Both the position numbers and the translations under genes were made by a program. From NCBI GenBank assembly GCA_001858525.1, contig LAPX01000005.1, positions 62,001 to 126,000 on the forward strand: DNA of 64,000 nucleotides. The letters are read 5' to 3'. The DNA comes from Vampirovibrio chlorellavorus (GTDB lineage: Bacteria > Cyanobacteriota > Vampirovibrionia > Vampirovibrionales > Vampirovibrionaceae). Below the pieces are notes generated by a model. That model did not search any database and was not told the origin of the DNA. It worked only from the letters and a program-made list of their open reading frames with translations. Below, in pieces: positions 28,169 to 36,689 of this stretch (positions within the stretch are counted from its first letter, which is position 1; every line of letters starts with the position of its first letter).

Positions 28169-28775
28169 TTCTTTGATTGTGGTTTCCGCCGTTTTGCCGG
28201 CCTTTTCGGGTCAGGCTTCTAAGCCATCCAAAAAGCCCATGACGGTTCAGGAGTTTGTGAAAACTCACCCCAATATGACCGTGGAGTATCGTTACAGCAA
28301 ACACAACGCTCCCCAAAGCGATAATTTGTTGGCTGCCAATAAAGTCAAGTTACCCGCCAATAGCCCGGTCATTTTGCGGCTGAACGATACGATCCGGGGG
28401 AATGATTCTGCACAAGGTTCCACAATTAGCTTTACGGTAGTCAGTGATGTGAAAGTGGGCAGTGAAGTATTGGTTAAAGCCGGTACCCGGGCCAAAGCCC
28501 AAGTGTCCATGGTGGATGACAGTGGTTTGATTGGTCAGGGTGGCAAAATCCAGATTTCCGACTTTGGGACAACCGCTGTGGATGGTAGTTTTGTGCCGCT
28601 TCAGGGTTCTTTGTCTGAAAAAGGCAAGGAAAAAGTGGTGCTGTCCGTGGGGCTGTCGCTCTTTATCTGCCCATTGTTCTTGTTGATGAAAGGGGAAGAG
28701 GCCACTGTTCCCGCTGGTATGGAAAAAACGACCTACACTGCAGCCGATGTTGAAGTGAACCTGACCAATCAATAA
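28134..28775 (+). CDS. secreted hypothetical protein
   Basis: MNVKKSVALALSSLIVVSAVLPAFSGQA signal peptide; overlaps upstream CDS by 35 nt. Confidence 0.65.
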   Translation: MNVKKSVALALSSLIVVSAVLPAFSGQASKPSKKPMTVQEFVKTHPNMTVEYRYSKHNAPQSDNLLAANKVKLPANSPVILRLNDTIRGNDSAQGSTISFTVVSDVKVGSEVLVKAGTRAKAQVSMVDDSGLIGQGGKIQISDFGTTAVDGSFVPLQGSLSEKGKEKVVLSVGLSLFICPLFLLMKGEEATVPAGMEKTTYTAADVEVNLTNQ

Positions 28776-28790
28776 GTCTTTTCAATAGTA

Positions 28791-28829
28791 AATCCCCTGC
28801 TTTTCTGACACGAAAGGCAGGGGATTTTT
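28791..28829 (+). terminator. intrinsic terminator
   Basis: AATCCCCTGC ... GCAGGGGATT followed by TTT. Confidence 0.85.
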
Positions 28830-28862
28830 AATGGTTAGATTACTGTTTTTGGGAAATGATTT

Positions 28863-29165
28863 TTACCACCAACTGCGACGGGGGGCAGGATGATTCTTGT
28901 AGTATCCCCACCGATTGCCCGGCAAGTAGGCGACTCGGCCTGGACGCCACCAGTTTCCCTGAGGGAGGGGCCGGTAATACCGGGGGCCTTGGTTTTGTCT
29001 GTAATTCCATGTGCGGGTGCGCCAGCCGTCCCGGTAGCCATCCCGATAGTCATCTCGGTCATGGGCAAAGGCGCTATTGCCGAAAACGGTCAGTGCTAAC
29101 AGGCCCAATGCGCCAATACCGAGCATTGCTTTGCGATTGAACCCGCTCTTGATTAATTGTTTCAT
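28863..29165 (-). CDS. small secreted Tyr/Arg/Trp-rich protein
   Basis: Signal peptide then HDRDDYRDGYRDGWRTRTWNYRQNQGPRYYRP... Confidence 0.55.
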   Translation of the reverse strand: MKQLIKSGFNRKAMLGIGALGLLALTVFGNSAFAHDRDDYRDGYRDGWRTRTWNYRQNQGPRYYRPLPQGNWWRPGRVAYLPGNRWGYYKNHPAPRRSWW

Positions 29166-29213
29166 CGTCCATCTCCTCCTGAATAACAAAATTGTGTTTT
29201 GCGAAGTTAAAAA

Positions 29214-29570
29214 CTACCAGCGGAAGCCATTGCCACCAAAGGTGCCTTGGCGTTTCAGATATTCATACCCGAGTCCAGCCCCGGCACCAATAACGGCGCC
29301 CTTAATGGCTGTATCGGCCCGGTAACCATCCTGACCCAAAATGCCGCCAATCAAGGCCCCGGCCCCACCACCAATGGCTGCTTTTTTCACATAGGGATGC
29401 CGCTGCCCAAAGGTACCCCAGTTCTGGTTGTACCGAGAATCGTAGTAGCGGTTGTACCCCCTGTACCCCTTGTCGTGCGCTTGGGCAGGTACCAGGGTGT
29501 TGGCTGCCATGATGGTCAACAGGGCAGGTACGGCCAACAGTTTGAGTTTAGAAAGACGTTCCATTTTCAT
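29214..29570 (-). CDS. small secreted glycine-zipper protein
   Basis: Signal peptide; AAIGGGAGALIGGILGQDGYRADTAIKGAVIGAGAGLGYEYLKR. Confidence 0.65.
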   Translation of the reverse strand: MKMERLSKLKLLAVPALLTIMAANTLVPAQAHDKGYRGYNRYYDSRYNQNWGTFGQRHPYVKKAAIGGGAGALIGGILGQDGYRADTAIKGAVIGAGAGLGYEYLKRQGTFGGNGFRW

Positions 29571-29834
29571 AGTGCTTTCTCCTCTCCCAATGTGTGGGTC
29601 TTGGAAATTATTCTCACATCGCTATTACTCTGCAGCAGATCAAAAAGTTTCGGCCAATCGGAAATAATTTTTTGGAAATGCGAATATTTACAAAACTTCA
29701 CTAAAAATGAGGGATCTATGACGGACAGGGCATCTCAAACTGGATTGCGGCGTTTATGATAGAGGGTGTTACCATCACTCACAAGATAATGGTTTTACCT
29801 TCATCACATTTACTACCCGGGAAATTGCGATTTT

Positions 29835-30509
29835 ATGGCTTTGGTTCCTTTTTCACTGCCCAGCTGGTTCGATTATGGCGCCACGTTTTTGTTTGCCATG
29901 GCAGGGACGTTGCTAGCGCTGCGCAAGGGGTACGATATCGTGGGCGTGTTTACGGTGGCTTTTGCCGGTTCCGTGGGGGGCGGTCTCATTCGGGATGGCC
30001 TGTTTCTGCAGCAGGGTCCACCGGGGATTACCACCAATGGCAATTACCTGATTCTGATTGTATTAGGCGCCCTAGTTGGGGTTTTGTTTCAGCGGCGAGT
30101 GCCTCGTTTGCAATTACTGATTGAAATGGTAGATGCCCTGTGTTTGGGTGCTTATGCGGTGGTGGGCTGCGATAAGGCCATTTTGGCCGGATTGGCCATA
30201 CCGGCGGTTGTGCTGGTGGGGGTGATCAACGCCGTGGGCGGAGGCATTCTTCGGGATATCCTGATTCGGGAAGAGCCCTTAATCTTTCGTCCGGGACAGT
30301 TTTATGTGGCAGTGGCGGTGGTGGGCTGTCTCACCTTTGTATTACTCAGCCAGTTTGTTAGCTGGATTGGCCACTTTGAGGCCGGACTAATCAGCATTGC
30401 GGTGACCTTTACCTTGCGGGCGCTGGCCATCCGGTTCAACTGGCAAACCCCCAGCTTAACAGTCCCGCTCCCGGATCCGGAACCGATGGGTATCAGTCTG
30501 GAAAAATAA
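29835..30509 (+). CDS. TRIC/UPF0126-family membrane channel protein
   Basis: WFDYGATFLFAMAGTLLALRKGYDIVGVFTVAFAGSVGGGLIRD ... NAVGGGILRDIL tandem repeat architecture. Confidence 0.88.
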   Translation: MALVPFSLPSWFDYGATFLFAMAGTLLALRKGYDIVGVFTVAFAGSVGGGLIRDGLFLQQGPPGITTNGNYLILIVLGALVGVLFQRRVPRLQLLIEMVDALCLGAYAVVGCDKAILAGLAIPAVVLVGVINAVGGGILRDILIREEPLIFRPGQFYVAVAVVGCLTFVLLSQFVSWIGHFEAGLISIAVTFTLRALAIRFNWQTPSLTVPLPDPEPMGISLEK

Positions 30510-30545
30510 TGACTGGGTGCTGGCGTTAAAGGGTTTGTTGCCTGC

Positions 30546-31685
30546 TTAAGCGTTTCCACCACTGAGCAGACTAACCACCAAACGGCGCTGATTGGGGCTG
30601 TACTCCTCAGCCTTTAAGGCTGGATAGACCGTGCCACCGGAGGCGCCTTCGACGGTTTGTCCCAGGTCGTTTTGCACAAAGCGAACCCCTTGGGCCATGT
30701 CTTCCTGAATCATAGTCTGGACGCTCACAGTCAGGGCATTCAGGGCTTGCAGATTATCCGGGGCGATTTGGGCCACCCGAATGGCATCGCCCAAAGGCGC
30801 TTGCAGATCGGCCAATCGCAAGCCCAGGAAGCGGATATTCACATTGCGAAAAGCAGGCTCCCAAGCCGAGGCCAGCTTGAGTGCTGTGGCCGTTCCGGTC
30901 AATAAGCCACCCCCGCCAATGGGGGCAATAATGACCACCTCTTCATACGGGTGCTGGCCCAGTAAATCGCCAATTTGGGCTAATAGTTCCAAGCCCAGGG
31001 TGCCTTGACCGGCCACCACCCAAGGGTCGTTGTACGGATCAAGATAAGCCTCATCCTGTCCCTGGTTGGCCATGGCCCAAGCCCGGGCTTCATCGAAGGT
31101 GCTCCCCTTAAATAATAAATCGGCCTGAACACCGTTGGCATTCAGACCGTCAATTGCTTTGCGCAGTTTTTCAAGTTTAAGGGCGGCGGTGTTACCGGGG
31201 ACGACCAGGCGCACCGCCTGCGGGAGAAGGAGTTCCGCAGCCTTAAGCACACCCAGGGCATGGTTGCCGGTAGACACGGTGAGAAACCGTTTGACGTGGT
31301 TGCTTTCCATAAACTTGGCCATGCCCACAACCGCGCCTCTTAACTTATAGGCACGGGTGGCGGTTTGATCTTCCCGCTTGTAATACAAATGGGGCAGCAG
31401 GGTGGATGGGGTCAAGGCCGTCAAGGGCGCTTGGGGTTCCCCACTATTGGCCAAGGCTGGGTTAAAACGAGCCAACAGTCGCAGATTATCCCGATACCGA
31501 TCCAGTATACGGCTGGCTTCCAGAATTTTGGCGTATCGGTGCACCAGCGGCAAATAAGACTGTATGGATAACCCCGCCGGAAAGCCCGGCAGCCTAATTC
31601 GTCCGTCCTCATCAATGGCCGGAATGGTGCTGGCCGCTAGATGGTTCAGGTCGAATTTCAGGTAGGCGTTTGGGCTTTCCAACAT
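30546..31685 (-). CDS. PLP fold-II threonine dehydratase-like enzyme
   Basis: YYKREDQTATRAYKLRGA, STGNHALG, PIGGGGLLTG; adjacent to ilvC. Confidence 0.72.
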   Translation of the reverse strand: MLESPNAYLKFDLNHLAASTIPAIDEDGRIRLPGFPAGLSIQSYLPLVHRYAKILEASRILDRYRDNLRLLARFNPALANSGEPQAPLTALTPSTLLPHLYYKREDQTATRAYKLRGAVVGMAKFMESNHVKRFLTVSTGNHALGVLKAAELLLPQAVRLVVPGNTAALKLEKLRKAIDGLNANGVQADLLFKGSTFDEARAWAMANQGQDEAYLDPYNDPWVVAGQGTLGLELLAQIGDLLGQHPYEEVVIIAPIGGGGLLTGTATALKLASAWEPAFRNVNIRFLGLRLADLQAPLGDAIRVAQIAPDNLQALNALTVSVQTMIQEDMAQGVRFVQNDLGQTVEGASGGTVYPALKAEEYSPNQRRLVVSLLSGGNA

Positions 31686-31707
31686 GGGTCTATCTCGCTT
31701 TCTTGAT

Positions 31708-32754
31708 CTAGTTTTTATCCCGATTGACCAGCTTATTGCCAGACAACCAGCTCATCATGCCACGGAGTTTGCGGCCAGCCACTTCCAGCGGATGCTGGCG
31801 GTCGGCTTCCACCCGTTTTTTCAATTCGGGCATACCGCTGCGGTATTCTTCCATCCATTCGCGGGCAAATTCGCCGGACTGGATTTCAGCCAGAATTTGT
31901 TTCATGGCCACTTTGGTGTCGGCGGTAATCACCCGAGGTCCCCGGCTGACATCGCCGTAACGGGCCGTATCACTGATGGAGTAGCGCATGTCTTCCAGAC
32001 CGCCTTCATACATCAAATCCACGATCAGCTTCAGTTCGTGCAGACATTCAAAGTAGGCCAATTCCGGAGGGTACCCGGCTTCAGTCAAGGTCTCAAAACC
32101 GGCTTTGACCAAGGCGGCAGCCCCACCGCACAATACGGCTTGCTCCCCGAATAGATCGGTTTCAGTTTCATCTTTAAAGTTGGTTTCAATGACCCCGGCC
32201 CGACCAGAACCCAGACAGGCCGCGTACCCCAAGGCCAATTCACGGGCTTCGCCAGTGGCGTTTTGATGCACGGCAAACAGGGAAGGCACCCCACGATCCC
32301 GCTGGTACTCAGAACGCACCAGGTGACCGGGGCTTTTGGGGGCAATCAGGAATACGTCTACATCGGCGGGTGGCACGATTTCGTTGTAGTGAATGCTGAA
32401 CCCGTGGCTGAAAACCAAAGCCTGACCGGGTTTGAGTTTGCCTTCAAAGTATTGTTTGTACACGGGGCCGTGTTGCACATCGGGAATCAGGAACATGATC
32501 AAATCAGCCCACTCGGCGGCTTGCTCCAGAGAAATGGCTTCCAGACCGGCTTCCTGAACCTTGGCCTCGGTGGCGCTGCCAGCTCGCAAGGCGATTTTTA
32601 CAGTGGCCCCGGATTCTTTCAGGTTTAAACTTTGTCCGTAGCCTTGGCTGCCAAAGCCCACCACGGCCACTTTTTTAGCCAGCAGTTTGCTGCGGTCGAT
32701 GTCTTTATCGTAAAAAATACTCAGGGTTTGGGGGGCGTTAAGCGTTGTGGGCAT
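31708..32754 (-). CDS. ilvC: ketol-acid reductoisomerase
   Basis: KVAVVGFGSQGYGQSLNLKESG; APKSPGHLVRSEY; YSISDTARYGD. Confidence 0.95.
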   Translation of the reverse strand: MPTTLNAPQTLSIFYDKDIDRSKLLAKKVAVVGFGSQGYGQSLNLKESGATVKIALRAGSATEAKVQEAGLEAISLEQAAEWADLIMFLIPDVQHGPVYKQYFEGKLKPGQALVFSHGFSIHYNEIVPPADVDVFLIAPKSPGHLVRSEYQRDRGVPSLFAVHQNATGEARELALGYAACLGSGRAGVIETNFKDETETDLFGEQAVLCGGAAALVKAGFETLTEAGYPPELAYFECLHELKLIVDLMYEGGLEDMRYSISDTARYGDVSRGPRVITADTKVAMKQILAEIQSGEFAREWMEEYRSGMPELKKRVEADRQHPLEVAGRKLRGMMSWLSGNKLVNRDKN

Positions 32755-33106
32755 GGGCCATTCTCCTTTGGGGCTGATCTTGAATAATATCGGATACGAA
32801 CAGGGGGGTAATGTTAGACGCTTCAGCGCTGTTCTTCGCTTCCGCTGCTGGTTGAAGGGTGTGCGCTTTTAGCACGTAAACTTGCTTTTGCAGGAATTTG
32901 ACCAGTTTTTCAATGGTTTTATCTTCCTGCGTTTCAAAGGTCAGTAGAATTTCCAGTTGATTGTTTTCGCACAGGGCGGATGCCATCCGTTGGGGAATGA
33001 TGCCCCGATGGGTCAAGGCGCCTAGTACCCGATCCAGGGCCCCCAGGCGGTTTTGGGTCAGGCAGTATAAGTGCTGCGAGCCAGAAGACTGGTTGGGATC
33101 AGTCAT
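32738..33106 (-). CDS. ilvN: acetolactate synthase small subunit (ACT)
   Basis: NRLGALDRVLGALTHRGIIPQRM, between ilvB and ilvC. Confidence 0.8.
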   Translation of the reverse strand: MTDPNQSSGSQHLYCLTQNRLGALDRVLGALTHRGIIPQRMASALCENNQLEILLTFETQEDKTIEKLVKFLQKQVYVLKAHTLQPAAEAKNSAEASNITPLFVSDIIQDQPQRRMAHAHNA

Positions 33107-33208
33107 TTCAGAACCTCTTAAATTGTGGGTTGGTGATAATTGCATGATGTTTTGAATCTCTTATATTGTTTGAATCTCGTTTATTAAAAATGAGCTGCTA
33201 CTACTCTT

Positions 33209-34969
33209 TTATTCTTCGACGAGCATGTCCTCATTGGCCCCGCCTGCTGGCACCCACGGATAGACATCCGCTTTTTCCCGCACCCGGAAATCAATCAAAA
33301 CCGGGCGATCGGTAATGGCATAAGCTTGCCGGATCACGGTGTCCACATCCTCGGGACGCTCCACCACAAAGCCCGCGCAGCCGTAGGCTTCGGCCAGCTT
33401 CACGTAATCGGGAGAGGTCATTCTGGATTGAGAAGGGCGGTTCCAGGTTTTATCCTGCCACTGGCGGACCATGCCCAGATAACCGTTGTTGATGATGGCT
33501 ACTTTGACGGCCAACCCGTGATCGCGGGCCGTGGCCAGCTCTTGCAGGGTCATTTGGAAGCTACCGTCTCCGGCGATATCAATGACCGTTTTGTCGGGGA
33601 AAGCCGCTTGCACCCCAATGGCCGCTGGAAATCCAAAGCCCATGGTGCCCAATCCGCCGGAACTAATAAAGCTGCGCGGGCGATCCAGATTGAAGCGCTG
33701 AGCGGCCCACATTTGATGCTGGCCCACTTCGGTGGTCACAAAGGCGTCTTTGGGTAAGTGGTGGAAAATGCGATCCAGCACGAATTGCGGGGTCAATACG
33801 CCATCCAGCATTTGCTGATTGTTGCGTCGTGTTTTCCAGCTCTGGATGGTTCTGAACCAGTGAGAGCGATCATCCAGAGAGGCCCGAAATTCGCTCATGT
33901 CATCGGTTTTGGCCAGTAGTTGCTGAAAAATATTTTTAATATCCCCCTGCACTGGCAGAAAGGCTTCCACGTTTTTTTGCAAGGTGCTGGGATCCAGATC
34001 GATGTGCACGATTTTGGCGTTGCGGGCAAAGCGATCCGTTTTACCGGTTTGCCGCTCTCCCAACCGATTGCCCACGATGATTAACAGATCGGCGTTGGCA
34101 ATGGCGATGTTGGCCCAATACTGGCCGTGCATGCCACAAAAGCCCAAAAACTGAGGATGACTGGTGGGAAAGCCGCCCAGACCCATCAGCGAGTTGGCTA
34201 CGGGTAAATTAAAGCGCTCGGCGAAGGCCTTGATTTCGGAATGTGCCCCGGCGTTGATAACCCCGCCACCGGCCAGTAGCACTGGCTGCTTGGCTTCTTG
34301 TAACAGCGCCAAAACGGCATCCAGATCTTCAGGGGTGAATGATTCTTCTACCGTGTAACCGGGCAGATCGATGCTGGCCGCTGCGTAGTCAAATTCAGCG
34401 GTGGCTAGCAGTACATCCTTGGGGATGTCCACCAGCACCGGGCCAGGACGGCCTGTGGTGGCCACATGGAAGGCTTCCTTGATGGCTTGTGCCAAATCTT
34501 CGGCCCGTCGCACGATGATGTTGTGCTTGGTTACCGGTCGGGTAATGCCCACAATGTCAGCTTCCTGGAAGGCATCGTTCCCAAGCAAGGAAGAGGGCAC
34601 GTTGCCGGTGAAGGCCACAACGGGCACGGAATCGTAATAGGCATCGGCCAAGCCGGTCACCAGATTGGTGGCCCCAGGGCCGGAGGTGGCAATAGCCACG
34701 CCTGCTTTGCCGGTGGCTCGGGCATAGCCTTCCGCCATGTGGACGGCCCCTTGTTCGTGGCGCACCAAAATGTGGTTCAAACTCGGAAATTCGGGCAAAG
34801 CTTCATAAATGGAGAGGATGACGCCACCGGGCATGCCAAACAGGGTGTCCACCCCTTCAGCCACCAGACAGCTCAGGAAAATTTGCGCCCCGGTTAATAC
34901 GGCGGGGTGTGGGTTGCTTTCGGAAGCAGCGGAATTGCTCCACTCAATTCGTTCACTACGCGCGGCCAT
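33209..34969 (-). CDS. ilvB: acetolactate synthase large subunit
   Basis: DTLFGMPGGVILSIYEAL, RHEQGAVHMAEGYARATGKAGVAIATSGPGATN, ThDP motif GDGSFQMTLQELATARDHGLAVKVAIINN. Confidence 0.95.
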   Translation of the reverse strand: MAARSERIEWSNSAASESNPHPAVLTGAQIFLSCLVAEGVDTLFGMPGGVILSIYEALPEFPSLNHILVRHEQGAVHMAEGYARATGKAGVAIATSGPGATNLVTGLADAYYDSVPVVAFTGNVPSSLLGNDAFQEADIVGITRPVTKHNIIVRRAEDLAQAIKEAFHVATTGRPGPVLVDIPKDVLLATAEFDYAAASIDLPGYTVEESFTPEDLDAVLALLQEAKQPVLLAGGGVINAGAHSEIKAFAERFNLPVANSLMGLGGFPTSHPQFLGFCGMHGQYWANIAIANADLLIIVGNRLGERQTGKTDRFARNAKIVHIDLDPSTLQKNVEAFLPVQGDIKNIFQQLLAKTDDMSEFRASLDDRSHWFRTIQSWKTRRNNQQMLDGVLTPQFVLDRIFHHLPKDAFVTTEVGQHQMWAAQRFNLDRPRSFISSGGLGTMGFGFPAAIGVQAAFPDKTVIDIAGDGSFQMTLQELATARDHGLAVKVAIINNGYLGMVRQWQDKTWNRPSQSRMTSPDYVKLAEAYGCAGFVVERPEDVDTVIRQAYAITDRPVLIDFRVREKADVYPWVPAGGANEDMLVEE

Positions 34970-35147
34970 AACACCCTCCTTGCATGGTAATTCGGGTTTG
35001 GGTGTTGGCGGTGGTGGCAGCGCTCAGGGCGAACACGACCACCTGGCTAGGGCGGACGACAGTGGGTGGTGTGCCCAGCAGGAGGACGACCACGCGGTTC
35101 AGCAATTTGGAGATGGCTTGGAAGTTGCTGAAAGTGTGTGTGGTCAT
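34956..35147 (-). CDS. Val/Leu-rich 63-aa leader ORF overlapping ilvB start
   Basis: MTTHTFSNFQAISKLLNRVVVLLLGTPPTVVRPSQVVVFALSAATTANTQTRITMQGGCYGRA; AAGGAG 7 nt before ATG. Confidence 0.55.
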   Translation of the reverse strand: MTTHTFSNFQAISKLLNRVVVLLLGTPPTVVRPSQVVVFALSAATTANTQTRITMQGGCYGRA

Positions 35148-35236
35148 TGGGCGACTCCTTTTTAATTGGCTGCTGATGGATTATTGATAGGTTGGACTAA
35201 AACGTAGTTGGAATACTGGGTGTTGGCCTTAAAGCA

Positions 35237-35266
35237 AAACCGCCGGTCCCTGGGGGCCGGCGGTTT
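35237..35266 (-). terminator. ilvB attenuator terminator
   Basis: rc AAACCGCCGG-cccccaggga-CCGGCGGTTT then TGCTTT. Confidence 0.85.
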
Positions 35267-35298
35267 GTTGAATCTGTTGTTCTCGTTCTGAACAGGAT

Positions 35299-35367
35299 TC
35301 AAATCCCACCGGCAGGGCCGCTGAGAATGACTACGAGAATAATGACTACGCTGTTCAGAATGTTCAT
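35299..35367 (-). CDS. ilvB attenuation leader peptide
   Basis: Manual translation MNILNSVVIILVVILSGPAGGI*; 13 of 22 residues are Ile/Leu/Val; followed by antiterminator and terminator. Confidence 0.8.
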   Translation of the reverse strand: MNILNSVVIILVVILSGPAGGI

Positions 35368-35759
35368 AAGAACGAAAGTAAATTCCGTACTAAATAATGA
35401 ATAAAGTGGAAGGTGAACAAGCTCACATTTGCACTTTAGTAGGTGTCATCATAACACATAGCTCAGGAAAAACAATCAGGGAAAATAATCTGATACTTTT
35501 ATTGACAGGAATAGAGACTTTTTAACTTGGGAGCTGCAACAAGAATGATATCGGGCAAAAGATTGGCGAATGAAAACCGGATGTGTACAATAGTGACAGC
35601 GTTTTGAGGCGAGGGCGGCTTGGATTAGTATTACCAATGCATTTTTAGGAGACATTTTTTTGAGTCAGTTTGAGTCAACATCTCAGGATGTTTAGGCCAG
35701 TCCGCCCGGTTTATTTTTTAGAGAGTGGATTTAGAAAAGGATAGAGAGAGAGAGAGCGT

Positions 35760-36632
35760 ATGCCAAATTTTTCACCGCCAGTGCCGGGGATGGGTCGAGG
35801 GGGCAACAATGAACCCGGATTGGCCCTGATGCACCCGGGCGATAGTGGTAATGCCGTGCGGGTCATTCAAACCCGCTTAGCCCAACTGGGGTTTCATCAG
35901 GGGGCCATTGACGGCACCTATGGTGCCATTACCCAAAAGGCCGTGGCCGCTTTTCAACGGTCCCAAGGGCTCTATCCCACGGGGCTCGTCGATCATCATA
36001 CCCTGCGGGCCTTGGGTTACGAGGTCGATCCGGCTGCGCCTCCGCCTTCCCAGTCCACGCCCTCGATGGAAGCGGTGGCCAAATTATTCCCCGATGCGCC
36101 CATTAACAACATTCGCAATTATTTGCCCTTGGTACTGCGGGCGCTGGCTGAGCGAGGCCTGAGTGATAAGTCCATGGTCTTGATGGCTCTGGCCACCATT
36201 CGGGCGGAAACGGCCAGTTTTGCCCCCATCAGCGAGTATCAGTCCAAGTACAACACCGCTCCCGGTGGAAGGCCCTATGCCCTGTACGACTTTCGATCCG
36301 ATCTGGGCAATAATGCACCGGGCGAAGGCGATCGCTACAAAGGACGTGGCTTTATCCAGCTGACTGGAAAGAACAACTATGCCACCTACTCCCAAAAGCT
36401 GGGCTTGGGAGACCTGTTACTGCGTCAACCTGATGCCGCCAACGACCCGGTCATTGCCGCCCGTGTTTTGGCCGCCTTCCTGAAGGATAAGGAAGGCACT
36501 ATTCGTTCCGCTTTGGCCAAAGGGGATTTAAAAACCGCCCGGAAGTCGGTCAATGGGGGCACCCACGGTCTGGATGCTTTTACCCTGACCTTTCAAAAAG
36601 GGGCCGCACTGCCCAATCTGGCCTTCGCTTAA
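35760..36632 (+). CDS. peptidoglycan-binding domain + GH19-type chitinase/endolysin-like hydrolase
   Basis: GDSGNAVRVIQTRLAQLGFHQGAIDGTYGAITQKAVAAFQRSQGL; AETASFAPISEY...YKGRGFIQLTGKNNYATYSQKLG. Confidence 0.85.
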   Translation: MPNFSPPVPGMGRGGNNEPGLALMHPGDSGNAVRVIQTRLAQLGFHQGAIDGTYGAITQKAVAAFQRSQGLYPTGLVDHHTLRALGYEVDPAAPPPSQSTPSMEAVAKLFPDAPINNIRNYLPLVLRALAERGLSDKSMVLMALATIRAETASFAPISEYQSKYNTAPGGRPYALYDFRSDLGNNAPGEGDRYKGRGFIQLTGKNNYATYSQKLGLGDLLLRQPDAANDPVIAARVLAAFLKDKEGTIRSALAKGDLKTARKSVNGGTHGLDAFTLTFQKGAALPNLAFA

Positions 36633-36689
36633 TAGCGTGGGCCAACCGCAGATGAAGTTTCCGCTCACTCTGCGGGCTGTGTTTAATGG

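Noticed and set aside
35760-36632. Prophage endolysin
   Set aside because: GH19/PG-binding enzyme stands alone; no holin, terminase, capsid or integrase nearby.
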